Counted from the stretch's first letter, positions 23,856-35,895 are shown. The stretch: DNA of 64,000 bases from Celoporthe dispersa (GCA_016584495.1 WAID01000005.1:1054501-1118500), one strand, 5' to 3'. Notes: generated by a model from the sequence alone, not told the origin. Made by a program: numbers and translations.

Positions 23856-25905
23856 ATGGCGACCAAGCTCCCAACCTTAGATCACGCCAACGTCGGCAAG
23901 ATCACCGGGGTGCGGGCCCCTACACACCCAGAGGTCGAGCAGTATCTCGGCATCCAGTACGCAACACTGGCAAATCGTTTCGCACGAGGCACACTGGTCG
24001 CGACGTCCCTCGATCCCATCGAGGCGACAGCGGTAGGGTGAGTCGTCACCGTTCATGCTCTGGCTGCTGTCCCGGCACTTCGAACATGTTGCACCGGCTC
24101 ACACAACAAAAGACGTCTTCCCATTGCCAATCCCAACAACTGTGACAGTGAACACCGACTGCTCCAGCACACCCTCCCCCATCCGGAATACGAGTTCAGC
24201 GACACCGACTGTCTGACCCTGAACCTGTCCCTACCCTCGTCGAGAACCACAAGCAAGCCCTTGCCCGTGATTGTCTTTATGCATGGAGGTAGGTGGCTAA
24301 TACGGCTTTTATCTCGTCCCGGGCCTTTCAGGAATCGTGGGAGGGAAAAAAAAATAACTTAATTAACATTTCACCGATCAGGTGGTTTCGTCACCGGGAG
24401 CGCGAACTGGCCTCAGTGGGATCTTGCTGCTTTGGTTGCACACAGCGTGAAGATTGGAAGTCCTGTCATCGCAGTTGGAATCAAGTGAGCGTGTCTTTTG
24501 GCTCCAATTCCTCGTCCCTCTCTCTTACAGGATAGTCCCGTCACAAGGACCTCGATACCCAACCGGGAAACAGTGAATATGCTGACATGCTATTTCTTTT
24601 TCTTTCCTTCTCCTTCTAGCTATCGACTCGGCATCTTTGGCTGGATGACCTCTTCAGCCCTGAGGAAGGCAGGCTATCAACCTAATAACGGGCTAGATGA
24701 CCAGAAGCTCGGGCTTCGCTGGGTGCAAAAGAACATCTCTGGCTTTGGTGGAGATCCAGGCAGGGTGACTTATCTCGGGAGCAGTGCCGGCGCCGGTGAG
24801 TTGTACTTCCCAACGAAGCAAGGAGTCCTGTCTTATTTTCTTCTTCTTCTCCTTCTTCTCTCTTTCCGTCAGGCTAACTTGACTGTAATCAGCATCTGGC
24901 TTCCACCACCTACAATCCACCGAGCCACTCTTCAGCCAGCTGGTGGCATTAGGCGGAAGCCCTCTGATCCAACCCATCCCAACCGGCGTGGCCGAGGCCG
25001 CCTATGGAATCGCAATGAGCGCGCTGGGCCTCGGCGAGCAGTCACCGGCAGACCAGGTCCAGGCCCTCCTCGACACCCCGGCCCAGGACCTGCAGAACAA
25101 ACTGGCCGGCGTGGGGTTCCCCTTGACTGCCGTTGTCGACGGCAGCTCCATCAAGGCTACACCCACACTGACAGGCCTCGCCGACACGGACGCCCTGGAG
25201 GCCCTCTTCCCCGGAGCCAGCTGGTGTAAGTCCATCATGATGGACGACGGCCAGCTGGACGGCATGATCATCGGCATCACGGCACTGGCACAGCGCACTG
25301 ACAATCTGGCCACGTCGCTGAAAAAATCTCTGGAGGCCGTCTTCCCTGACGACCCTTCCAAGGTACACGCCGTGCTGAGCAGCTACGGCGTCGACGAGTC
25401 GAATCCTGACAGGCTGCCGGTCCTCCACTTCATCAACGATATCGTGTTTGCCCAGGGCGCCAGGGCGACCGCACAGGCCTGGGCCAGAGCCGGGCCGCGA
25501 CTGGGCACAAAGTCTTTCCTGGCGCACTTCAACATGCCCAATCCGTGGGCTGGACCTTGGCATGGGCATGCCTCCCATGCTCTGGACGCGGCGATCGTGC
25601 TGGGGAATTTCAACGAGTTCCTCAGCGAGGGACAGAGGGCGTGCGCCGAGAAGATGGCGAGCGACCTGATCGCTTTTGCGCATGGCCAGGATCCCTATGA
25701 GCCGTACTCTGGAGGTAAAGGCGGGAAGGCGATGGTGTACTATGCAGAGGTCGACAGCAAGGAGGACGCGTCTCGTGTTGTTGACGCGTCTATCGAAAGC
25801 GAGTCCGGGAGACGTGGAGTCTTGGATGGCATAGCTGGTGGTCAGGTGGGGGTGCTGGACAAGCTGCTGGGTGTTTTTGGGTTGTTACTCCAGGGCCCGA
25901 AGTGA
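23856..25905 (+). CDS. Type-B carboxylesterase/lipase family alpha/beta hydrolase
   Basis: Five exons in exact phase: 23856-24037, 24113-24288, 24382-24484, 24620-24795 and 24893-25905; 549 residues. The order of motifs is that of type-B carboxylesterases. TDCLTLNLSLP comes first. The oxyanion region VIVFMHGGGFVTG is split by intron 2. Then come NYRLGIFGW and the nucleophile elbow GSSAGA with Ser codon 24783-24785; most relatives have GESAGA. A late His motif, WAGPWHGHASHALD, fits the catalytic His position. No signal peptide is visible at the chosen start (MATKLPTLDH), so it is probably intracellular. It hydrolyses carboxylic esters; the physiological substrate is unknown. The start was chosen because upstream in-frame sequence lacks character and the N-terminal IQYATLANRF segment is conserved. 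Confidence 0.88.
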
Positions 25906-26339
25906 TAGGCTCGAGATGATCCTCACGAGTGACGTGGAATGAGTCTTGGCAGTAGGAAAAATACGAAGAGTTCGAGGGGTGACTAGATGCGCTCTGTGTA
26001 ATCTCAGCGCTGGTGAAAAGAAAACTTGCCGTATATGTGAACTATTACTGCCCTAATTTGCAATGTCGACAAGAACCATATTCAATCGGTCGCCATAATA
26101 GAGGCACGACTCTCACCCGATATATATTTATCATATATTCTCATCCGGGGCCGGTTCCCCCCTATGGGAATTAGCTTATAGGATCAGTAACTCGCTTTAA
26201 AATGCCGTGCCCAAAGCCCCTATGAGACAAGAGCTGGGGCGTGAGTTATCCCTTGACCCTCTAGTCACTGAAGTCTGTCGTCTCATTGTTAACATCCGCG
26301 CAAAGCATCAGACCTCGACCTGGGGCATCCCCTCGTCTG
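25906..26339. other. Convergent intergenic region
   Basis: 434 bases between converging 3' ends; AT-rich at 26080-26150 and likely to hold both polyadenylation regions. No gene seen. Confidence 0.6.
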
Positions 26340-28170
26340 TTAGACCTTGGCTTTCCACCCACCACCAACCCTCCTCGTCCTCGCCAGCCTCGCACACGTC
26401 AGAAACACCGCACCAAGCAGCAGCACACTCCCAGCAAACGCCTGCGCCCCATAATACCTTCCGCCGCAGGCACTGATCAGCGCTCCATCGATCGGCGGAC
26501 CGATGAGCGTGGCGAAGCTGTTGATGGTGAACACCATGCCCATCCGCGTGCCGGCCTTGCGCAGGTCCGTAGTCAGGCTGGTCAGGCCCGCGGGGAAGAG
26601 AGATTGGACTCCGCCGCACGCAATCCCGTAGAAGACGGTCCAGACGTAGAGGCCCGTGGAGGTGTCGACGGCGATCCAGGCGAGGCTGCAGGCGCTGCTG
26701 ATGATGGCCGTCGGGACGAAGACGTTGATGGCGCCGTACCTGTCGGCGATGTAGTTGGGCGCGAGACGGCCGATGATGCCAATGCCGTTCAGTAATAGGA
26801 GTAGGTTGAGGGAGTCTGGGTAGGAGAGGCCGATGATGTCCCGGGAGAAGGAGGCGATGTAATAGAAGGCGATATAGACTCCCATGAAGCACTGCCGTCC
26901 ATGTCAGCTGCAGGCTCACCCGCCTTGATCGGATATCTCTTGCCAGCCGCCACTGCCATGCCTCCGAGTTTCCAGTCTGAGGTAAGAAGAAAACAAAAAG
27001 AAAAGGGAAAACGCAGATAGACTGACCGAAAAGGTTCCCGCCGCATAGAAGCTGTACTCGGGCTCCCTGAACGCAGCCCACTCGACCAGCGCTCCCGATT
27101 TCCTCGGCGGAACCCTCGTCTTCAGCCCGAGGCTTGCCAGCACCAGCCCAAACAGCTGCACAAACCCGATAGCCCTGATGGTCCACCCAAACCCGACAGT
27201 CGGCAGGAGCTGTCTCGCCATGGCAGGGAAGATGAGCCCACCCGTGGCGCTCCCGCAGGCCGCGATCCCGAGAGCAAGACTACGCTTCTTGTTGAAATAC
27301 GTCGACACCGTAGCGAGGGCCGGGCAGAACAGGCAGCCGTTTCCGACCCCCATACACACCCCCCTGCGAGAGGAAGAGCTGCCAGTACGAGGTGCACACT
27401 GATGTGGTGAAAATGCCCAGCATCGTGAAGCAGGTTCCGAGGCCGAAGACGGGCCGGAAGTAACCCGCATCGGTAAGCCGGCCGGTGAACGTGCCGATGA
27501 AGAAGAGGAGGAAGACCTGCATGGAGCCGATCCAGGCGATGGTGGATGGAGGGAGGCCGAGCGTGGTGGAATAGTAGGTCTCGAACAGGCCGAAGGAATT
27601 GATGTAGCCCCTGCGATGGGTTATTTTAATATGGTGTCAGTCTCGAGCTCGTAATGAGTATGTAAGAGTCAGTCTGAAGGATCCGGTGAACGTACCAGGT
27701 AGTCATGATGACGAGGTGCGAGCAGGCGACTGCATAGTTCAGCTACCCGAGCAACATCCAAGGACCGTGTGATGCCCCCATTGAAATAGCCAGAGAGACA
27801 GGACAGGATGTAATTACTCACCAGCCGTCCATGCCTTGAGGCCCCCGTCAGGCGGTGGTCCTGGGTTCCAGCTCTTCGTTGACGCGCGGCTGACAGCCCT
27901 CTCGATGACACCAGCAAGCCCGCCGCGGACACTCTCACTCCGCCGCTGCTCAATCGCCTCTCCTGCTTCTGTTGTGTGGCTGGTGTCATCGTCATCGTAC
28001 TCGTCTTCCCCGGATGGGATGCCTAGGCTGGTCTGCACATCTGAATCTCTCTCCGCTCCGCCATGATGCGCCTGTTTTTCTAGGTCAATGGCTGATGACT
28101 GTCTGCCAAGGCTTGCCTCTGCTTCATTCCACTGAAGCACTTCGGCATCTTTCTCGGCGTTGCTGGACAT
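26340..28170 (-). CDS. MFS transporter, monocarboxylate-transporter-like, one frame break
   Basis: Major facilitator carrier of the fungal MCT-like branch, plasma membrane, likely importing small organic acids. Exons: 28170-27822, 27729-27696, 27610-27027 and 26891-26340; about 505 residues corrected. A roughly 100-residue acidic cytosolic N terminus ends in the family signature PPDGGLKAW just before TM1. The second exon is only 34 bases. Helices with the family's Gly-rich pattern follow (GVCMGVGNGCLFCPAL, ALGIAACGSATGGLIFP). The second half has LLNGIGIIGRLAPNYIADRYG, the family's inter-domain loop. Exon 3 changes frame at the C run 27359-27364 (G run in the gene): six bases are present where five keep WQLFLSQGVCMGVGNG continuous. 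The flanking protein is well conserved, so the gene is probably intact in reality. Confidence 0.88.
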
Positions 28171-29530
28171 TGTGTCTGTCGGCTCCGAGATGAGCCAGGC
28201 CAGGCGAGTCGGACGGAAGAGGCTCGGAAGCACCTGGGTCCACGAGGGAATCCAAGACACCAAGGTTGCGATATCCTCACCAGAGGCACGCGAGAAGAAT
28301 TTGCTTGATTGTAGTATCACAGAGAAGTTTTCATTGCAGATTCCAAGGGAAGAACAAAACTGCTCGGTGACAAAAGAACCTCGCTTTTACCGTCACGTGT
28401 CCATTCCACACAGCTTTTGGTCGGCGCAAGAGAGATGCTTCACGCAGTAGACTTAGAAAAGTGGCCTTTGGCAAAGGGTGACTCAGGCGCGCAACTGCGC
28501 GAAGAACGGCCCGGGTGCGGTGTACGCGAGACGATGTCAAGGATTCAGGGAACAAATCCAGATCATTCGCACCGCGAGCGCCGCGGAGTCGGTGAAGACT
28601 GACTCTTTTGCATGCATGGGCCGACGGTGGAGACACGAGCCGTGTCCCCGGAATTTCCCCAGCCAGCTCTTTCAAGGACGCTCTTGAGGAACTTTGCCTC
28701 GCTCTCGTGAAGGGCGTAGCAAACAAGCGTTATTCCCGGCCAGGACAGACGGTGTCGGCGAGGGGAGACGATGCAGAGTGTCATTGACCACCACAGTATT
28801 TCCAATCTGTCGTTGTTAGTGCCGGGGACAGGCCGACCTCGGCCACCCTTGACACTTGTTGGAATATTAATGGACCGAGGTTGAGACCGCTAGGGATGGA
28901 GTCAGGATGGCAACCTCGTTATGGCTGACAAGTGTCCAACTGCTGACATCGAAATCGAGGATGGTCTGTTGGGCACGGTGACATACTTGCCCTGTTCCAG
29001 TGGTTGAGTGCCATTGACAAGGACCTTGTGCCATGACGACGGGTGCCTCGATACAGCACGATGTGGTAGAGGCTCTTGCGTTTCACAGCAGGCTGGAGAA
29101 GCTAGCCATTGACTGCATTGCTGTCGAAAATACGCTCCTCAAACAATCGTTTCTCCTCGAGCTAATGGAAACAATCTCTTTTTATTCGCGTTATCATATG
29201 AAGACTGACTTCGGGTTGAGACATGGCTCTGCACAAGTGAAAAGCTCAAATCCATCACAAAGACCCTAGCATGATGTAATTCCATCTCAGCCTTCCACAC
29301 GGTCGTCGTCCATCGCTCTCTTCCGACAAAAATACATTAAGTTCAAGTGAGACGTCAACAAAATTCGTACAGCAAAGTGTACGCCCATCCACTCAAGTAA
29401 GATGACTTCCAAAAACCGCAAGATGAGCAACAATTATCTCGGGTATGGCGGTGATGAAAACAGGGCAGACAATGACCACTAGAATTTGTGAACATTAGTG
29501 CATAAGCAACATATTAGTGGCTCAGGAATC
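28171..29530. other. Intergenic region, MFS promoter and mucin-like gene 3' side
   Basis: 1.36 kb with the upstream region of the MFS gene and the 3' flank of the mucin-like gene. Open frames of up to 131 residues occur in the G+C-rich half but have no recognisable protein features. Confidence 0.55.
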
Positions 29531-32500
29531 TCAAGCATGGGCTTCATGGATGCGCGACAAGTCGTGACGACGACCGTGCTTTGAGGCGGTGTCTCGAGTA
29601 TGAGAGCGGCGGACAGCAGACTCGCAAGAAAAGTCGGTCCATGTGAGCGTCAGGTCATCAGCCCACCACTTCTGTGGCTGACCATCGGCGGTGACATCAA
29701 AGAGAAGTGATGTGAGGTTGTTCAGTCCGCTGGTCTGGTCTGCTTCCAGCAGACTTAGCTTGCAACCCTCGTCAGTAGAGCAAGCCGATGTGGTGAATGT
29801 ATGAGAAGAGGTGGTGACTTCAGTCTGAGTGTCGTTGTCCCAAGCGCGGCCTGTGAGGTTGAAGTCGCAAGTGGCAGCGTTCGAAGCACAACCGACACGA
29901 AAACTGATAAAATCGAACGAGAGGGGACTGGTCTGGAGAGCTCCAATTCCGATCTGTGCAGCCTGCTGTTTCTCCGTCGGGGGTGAAAACTCGATCACGT
30001 GGGATCCGGATGCTGCCACGTAAGGGCAGAGCGAAGCTGAGACGACTCTGAATCCATCAGACCAAGTGAGACCGGGATAGGAATTGTAGATAGGAATGGG
30101 CGATAAAGCATCAAAAGTAACCAGGTCGTCAAACTTTGGTCACGGTTAGCCAATCGAGAAGAAAATAGCAGAGCGAGGTGAAGATACGCACGTCGAGCAC
30201 CACTTCACTATGATCAGCAGGGTTGCCGCATGTGGCGGCCGTTGTAGGCCGTGGCCGAATGGCTCGTGCTTTGATGCCAGGCGAATACCGCGGTTTCAGC
30301 GTACTAAGGGTCACAAGCGTTGTGAGCATTGCTGAAGGCGTTGATTGAGGCAAGCCCAGAGCAGTCTGTGACTGATCTAGACCTCCTTGGCCAGGACCTT
30401 CTCGGGACTGTTGTTGACCTTCTTGGGATTGTCCCTGTTCAGCTTGAGATTGAACTTGGGCGCCTTGAGATTGACCTTTGCGAAGGTTAGACTGAACTGA
30501 TTGTGCTGGTGTGTGATGCTGATACTTTCACCAAGACTTACCTTGCACGGATGGAGTCGTCGGGCCTTGTCCCTGCCCCTGAGCGGTCCGGGTAGAAGCA
30601 CCTTGACTTGCAGGTCCCTGGCCACCTTGGCCACCTTGACTCGGAGCACTCTGGCCGCCATGACCGCCCTGGCTACCCTGTCCGCCCTGTCCGCCTTGTC
30701 CGCCCTGGCCACCTTGGCCACCTTGGCCGCCCTGGGCTTGTGTCGGCTGAGCTGGTGCTGACTGGTTAGGTCCCGCTGCTGCTGTCTGGTTGGCAGTCGG
30801 AGCCGGCGTTGTGCTGTTGAGGGTTGCAGACTGGCTGTGGCCTCCTTGGGCTGGAGCGGACTGGCTATGACCGCCCTGGCCACCCTGAGTTGGGGTAGGC
30901 TGAGTTGGTGCCGACTGACTAGGTCCAGCCGCTGCTGTCTGGTTAGTAGTCGGGGCAGGAGTGGTGCTGTTGAGAGTTGCGGATTGGCTGTGACCGCCTT
31001 GTGCTGGGGCCGACTGGCTATGGCCGCCCTGGGCTTGTGTCGGCTGAGCTGGTGCTGACTGGTTGGGTCCCGCTGCTGCTGTCTGGTTGGCAGTTGGAGC
31101 CGGTGTCGTGCTGTTGACTGTTGCGGTTTGGCTGTGACCACCTTGTGCTGGAGCAGATTGGCTGTGACCACCTTGGGCTGGAGCAGATTGGCTGTGACCA
31201 CCCTGGGCTGGAGCAGGAGCTGTGCCATTGGGAGGGGCTGTGGGACCAGCTGATATGTATGGGTCAGTCAAAAATAACGAAAAGCCACTTGGGAGAACAG
31301 TGAAGATAGTAGTATTTGTTGGCGCGGAAATTCCAGGGGGCCTGGTGATGGATGACATACCATGTCCAGAAGCGGTGCCGTTGGCCGGAGCAGAAGTAGG
31401 AACTGTCCCATTGGCAGACGCCGTGGGAGCCGATGCACCAGCATGAGATTGAGCCCCGGCTGGGGAGGTGGTGGGAGCTGTGAGATTACCTGAAACTGTG
31501 GCGTTCGTTGGAAGAGGCAGGACCAGAGTGGTGGAACTCAGTGGAACAACCACACTTGTGGTGACCGGAGCAGTTCCATTTGTGGGAATAGGCAAGGCCG
31601 GAGTGGTAGAGTTCAGGGGAAGCACGACGCTGGTAGATGTCGGAGATGACGGTACACCAGTCTCAGTTCCAGGAGGTAGGAAGGGAGATCCAGTCCCATT
31701 GGTGGTTGGGACAGGAGGCAGGCCAGTGGAAGGACCCGAAACCGGAGCCAGGAGTGTAGTGGAGTTGAGAGGGACAAAGACGGTTGTTGCTACCGCCGTG
31801 CCATTCACGATGATTGTCTCGACGCTGGCGGTCACAAGAGCAGATGACGAAGGGATGGATAGAGGTAAGGAGGTGATGTTACCCGTGGGGAGAGGACCCA
31901 CAAGGGTCGTGGTGTTGACGGGCACAATAACGCTGGTAGCTGCAGCGCTGCCATTGATGGGGGCAGTCTCAAGGCTGGCAGTAATGGTGGTATTGGTGGG
32001 AGGTGAAGGGAACGGGGTGACAGGGTTAGTCATGCCTGGTAAAGTCGAGGTGATGGTGGCCACGAATGGGGCAGTTGTGTTCGGGAATGGCGGAAGTACT
32101 AAGAAGAACATTAGCGCCAGAGTTTAGGTATCATGAGTGAGGAATTACAGACCGGTGCCTGTGACAAAGACTGTGTCCACGGCCGTCACTGTCGAGACGG
32201 TGACCATTGATGTGCCAATACCCGTTGGTGGGGTGTATGTGTAGTCCGTGGTCATTGTCATGGTGGTTAAAGGGGATCCATCAGCAGCCAGGACTGTGTA
32301 TGTCATGACAACATCAGAGACGGTCGGGGTTGGCGGCGGCAACGGAATTTCAGCTGTGCCAGAGGAGATGGTCATGGTCTTCGTGACAGTCGAAGGTCCG
32401 GACTCTGGGCCAAGAGTGGCTACCAGTGCAGTTGCTGTCAAGGTAATGACCTCAGCTGTCGAGCTAGGTCCGCCGGGGATCGTGATCGTGAGGATCTCTG

Positions 32501-33498
32501 TACTCGTGAATGACGAAGGAGAGGTCGGCACGACAGAAGATGTCTCGAAACCATATGAGGTTACCCCGAAAGAGGAGCTGGTAGCAGTGACGATGGGCGA
32601 GACGACTCCTGATGAGCTTGGGATAATGGTCTCCAAAGTCAAAGTGAAGCTAGCAGTACTAATTGACGATGGAGTCCCGACGCTCGGAAGAGTTGGTATG
32701 CCGGTTGGAAGAGTCATTGTAGTGCCTGCAGGAGATGTGCAGACTACAGGGGTAACGACTGCGCCCAGTGTCTCAATGACAGTATAAGTGCTTGTCTCGA
32801 TGACCTGCGGAGTGTACCCAGAAGTGATGGTGGTGGTGAGCAGGAAGGTAGACACCACACCGGCTGCAGCCGGGACCACTGAGGTCTCGGGGCTGGGGAT
32901 GGAGGTCGAGAGAATGGACCCGAAAGGGGATGACGCTAGAATCAGTAGCGATATGTCAGTGGGAATTTTGAAGTACAGCAGTGATGAGCGAGGAAAGAAC
33001 ATAAGCACATGTCAAACTTACCAGTAGAGAAGGGAGCCACAGAGGTAGACTCCGAGACAGAAGCGGTAGACACATAAGATGTGAAGGAGGGACCAGCAGG
33101 GCTAGTCTCAGGGGCAGACGAAGGAAAGACCGTGACAGTCTCGAGAGCGACAGTCTCCGTGCTGATCATGCTCATGACGGTGATGCCCAAGGAGGTAGTT
33201 GGAGCCTCAGCAGCACTAACGGTAATGTACACAGTAGCTGGGGTCTCTGCGGAGCATGTGGCATCATCGCGACTGAACAAACAATTCAAACAGGTCAGCT
33301 ATAATTTAGGACTGGGCAATATGACGCAAACATATGTTGATCTGCTGGAGGACTTGGTTGCTATCACTGGACACTATGTGGACTTGTGGTGACGGCAAGG
33401 TGAGGGCGTGTCTGGCGAACTTACTCAGAGGGCAGGGCGGCCGTGCTTGTGAGCGAGGCCAGGGCCGCGAAGGCACCCAACGTCACATCCACACGCAT
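29531..33498 (-). CDS. Large secreted mucin-like Ser/Thr/Pro-rich protein with repeats
   Basis: Seven exons fit in phase: 33498-33425, 33272-33022, 32935-32153, 32098-31361, 31249-30542, 30475-30192 and 30133-29531; 1,146 residues. The first exon is a signal peptide (RVDVTLGAFAALASLTS). Residues 25-600 are rich in Thr, Ser, Pro and Val with repeated SxVxTTTxxxPVN-like blocks, expected to be densely O-glycosylated. Next is a Gln/Gly/Ser region of tandem repeats. A mostly globular C-terminal domain of about 230 residues begins LDFDDLVTFDALSPIPIYN and contains WSDGF and four or more Cys. Fungal adhesins and wall proteins often combine these parts; no GPI signal or transmembrane helix is visible at the end. 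Likely role: cell-surface or extracellular matrix protein. The 111-base intron 31250-31360 is in phase and stop-free, so it may be retained. Confidence 0.8.
30600..31215 (-). repeat. Coding tandem repeats (GGHSQSAPAQ and longer units)
   Basis: Inside the mucin-like gene. A ten-residue unit close to SAPAQGGHSQ recurs, several times adjacent. A larger unit of about 50 residues (NSTTPAPTANQTAAAGPNQS core) occurs three times, followed by a GGQ triplet run. DNA copies are close but not identical, which suggests expansion by slippage or unequal exchange. Confidence 0.85.
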
Positions 33499-34877
33499 CC
33501 TGAAAATTCTCAAGCGTCAATGCGCAGGAGGAGACGTGTAGACGCGAGTGCTGACGAGGTTGACGGAAGACGAGTCGGTCTGACGACTTCTCTTTGCAGT
33601 CAGACAAGAAGGGTAGACCTGTTCAAGAATAAAGAATGACAGTGTAGACTGCTCACGCTGAGAAGAGAGAGAGAATCGAGAAAGGGGGAGGATCGACGGA
33701 GGGTGAAATCGATCGAATCGATCGAGTGAAAGGATGAGGGAGATGGTCAAAAGGAAAGGGGAAATGGGAGATTCCAAGACGCGCCGAAGTGTTGAGTCCG
33801 ATTGTTGAGTAGAATGAGAGTTGATGGGGAAGGAAGAGGACGACGAACCCCGCCCCGAAAATTGGGCCTGGAAATATCTAATGAGGAAGGAAGGAGAGAA
33901 GGTTGAAGGAGGAGGTAAGTGGTGGGCAGTGGGAAGGCGACGAAGAAGGAAGGGGCGACGTCGTCCTCGGATTCGTAAGGCAAGTGCAAGAGTGTCTGCC
34001 GCTCAAGATACAGAGCTCTGGGGGAAGGTGAGCTCCTGCGCTTGCTCCTGCTCCTCCGAAGACCACGCAACTAAAGTAGCCAGCTGGTCCTGATTGCATG
34101 GGCAATGAGAGCGGTCCTGAGCGATTTCTGGGCAACAGACGGCCTCTAGGTTGATCACAGGACTGGCCGGCGACTTCCCGTTGAGCGTAGGGGGAAAACA
34201 CTGCCAGGTAAGGAAGGCGCCATCCAGAGGAGGGGGGGGGGGGGGATTTCTCAAGCGAGTACAGCCGGTTGCACCACTCGCCACTTGTAAGAGCACTTGA
34301 TCTCGTTTGAAGTGCATCATGCTGTGCTGTGAGACCCAGAATCGTATATTGCTGTAACATGTCCAGGTAGATTAGCTGTAGTCTGTCATCATAAACCTCA
34401 TCCTTGGTAGATCTAAAGCCGCAGAGGTCGGGTCTCCCTCTCCTTCCTGTCATCGCATCCTGTCACCGCTTAGAGGAGCCTCTCCATTGATACCTCGCGG
34501 GAGACAAAACGAAAAGAACCACGGGTCTGTCGAGCTTGACATAATGATATATCTGAGGGTTTAGGAAGAGATCGGGCAGCTGTCATATTCGGAGCATGGA
34601 GAGGACTGTCTCACGAGGCTCCCTTCATCTTGTCTGCTGTAGCTCAATGTCCATTTCCCAGTCACACAGTCCCCTGTATCGGATTTCAACCTGGCCAGAT
34701 CGATGAACAGCAAGGCAATCCGCAGGGCTTGCCAAGTACAGCCATCAGTCGATGTGGCATCCACTGCCGAGACACGGGTCCCTCTCGGGATCCGTGGGCC
34801 CAGGAACAGTGACAGCGCGGTGGAATGCCATTTTGAGAGCTGTCTCGGATGATAAACAGAGACTCGACTCACAGTTC
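33499..34877. other. Intergenic region upstream of the mucin-like gene
   Basis: 1.38 kb with the promoter and leader of the mucin-like gene, which reads away from here, and the 3' flank of the RRT8-like gene. Purine-rich tracts (33655-33800, 33880-33960) and a G14 run at 34232-34245 are notable. No gene supported. Confidence 0.55.
34232..34245 (+). repeat. Poly-G run of 14
   Basis: Fourteen consecutive G in intergenic DNA. Similar long runs occur at 44815-44827 (C13) and 45527-45541 (C15); exact lengths may be unreliable. Confidence 0.9.
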
Positions 34878-35895
34878 CTACAAGGGGTCATCCGAGTATG
34901 GCGGAGGCGGCTCATCTTCATCCACGGTTGCACCCGTCCTCCCGTTCGCCTCCTGTAGTCCAGCCTGTGTTCCCTCCCCATCACTCCGGGCCTGTCCCTC
35001 CTCCGCCCTCGTCTGACTGTCTGCCCCCAGCCCCTGGCCTTCTTCTCCAACTTCGACACCCACAGGGCACACCCGGTTGCAGTTGTCAACAGGAAGAAGA
35101 ACGCCAGCAGCGGGATCAGCTCGAGGACCATGGCTACCGTGCCAAACCAGACAAAGTCCCATGCATATTTCTTTGCCTCCGACCTGCGTTCGCGCCGACT
35201 CAGCCCACGCAGCTTGTACCACCTGTGGAAGCTCAGCTTGCCCAGCCTGGCGCCCGTGATGATGATATAGGCGGGCGAGCCAACGACAGGGATGAGGTTG
35301 AGTGGGAGGTAGATCACGAGCTCGAAGAGTTGGATGAAGCTCCAAGGGGCGTATTCAGCGCGCGAGGTAGGCTTGCCCAGCATCTTAACCGAGTTGGGTG
35401 CGTCGGGAAAGAGGAGACGTTGGGGAGCCACAAGGTCGACGAGACCTTCGTTGATCAGGGTTGCCTGTGAGGCTCGGTTAGCACCCAGTGCGAACGAAGA
35501 TCTCGAGCGAGGGAAAATGAAAGACGGACATCGAAAATATCAACTCTGCATTCGTCCACAAAGAAGCCCTCGAACAGCGCCTGGATCAAGACCTGCCCTT
35601 CTCCAAGCGTCAAGATCAAAGCGTTGACCCACGCCCCGCGGCCTTGCCAGATCGCCAGGAGGCCAACCTGAGGCAAGTAGGCAAAAAAGAACAATATCAG
35701 ATAGACGATCAACGAGATGATTGACAGAGGCAGCAGCCTTCCCATCCATAGCGGCCAGAACTCGCGATGTCGTGCAAAGTACCACATGCCTCGGACGGGA
35801 TACGCAGCAGCTCGCCCGGCGCGGTAGATGTAGTTCAGGAACTGAGAGTTCATGGCACGGCTTTTTAGCCTCGTCCGGAGGTTATCGGGAGCCAT
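34878..35895 (-). CDS. RRT8/EI24-family membrane protein, one frame break
   Basis: About 317 residues. Exons 35895-35530 and 35464-34878, intron 35465-35529. The protein has several hydrophobic spans, including LLPLSIISLIVYLILFFFA, ELVIYLPLNLIPVVGSPAYI and VLELIPLLAFFFLLTTATG. This is the layout of fungal RRT8/LDS-type proteins related to EI24, which act at lipid droplets and in spore-wall formation in yeast. The start (MAPDNLRTRL) is preferred over an in-frame ATG 36 codons upstream. The frame as read runs past the expected end into a basic tail. An alternative frame, joined at the five-base C run 35024-35028 (six or three needed), gives an acidic tail ending PPPPYSDDPL, which I prefer. The tail carries a PPPY motif. 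The main alternative is that the basic tail is real. Confidence 0.7.

Noticed and set aside
28331..28726. 131-residue minus-strand frame between the MFS and mucin-like genes
   Set aside because: Overlaps the MFS promoter and has no hydrophobic, catalytic or repeat features to support a protein.
30600..31215. CRISPR-like array or satellite DNA
   Set aside because: The repeats are in-frame protein repeats of a eukaryotic surface protein, with no spacers.
31468..32127. 219-residue forward frame opposite the mucin-like gene, and a similar one at 32248-32787
   Set aside because: Val/Gly/Thr-rich mirror of the Thr/Ser/Pro repeats on the other strand; no start context or family features.
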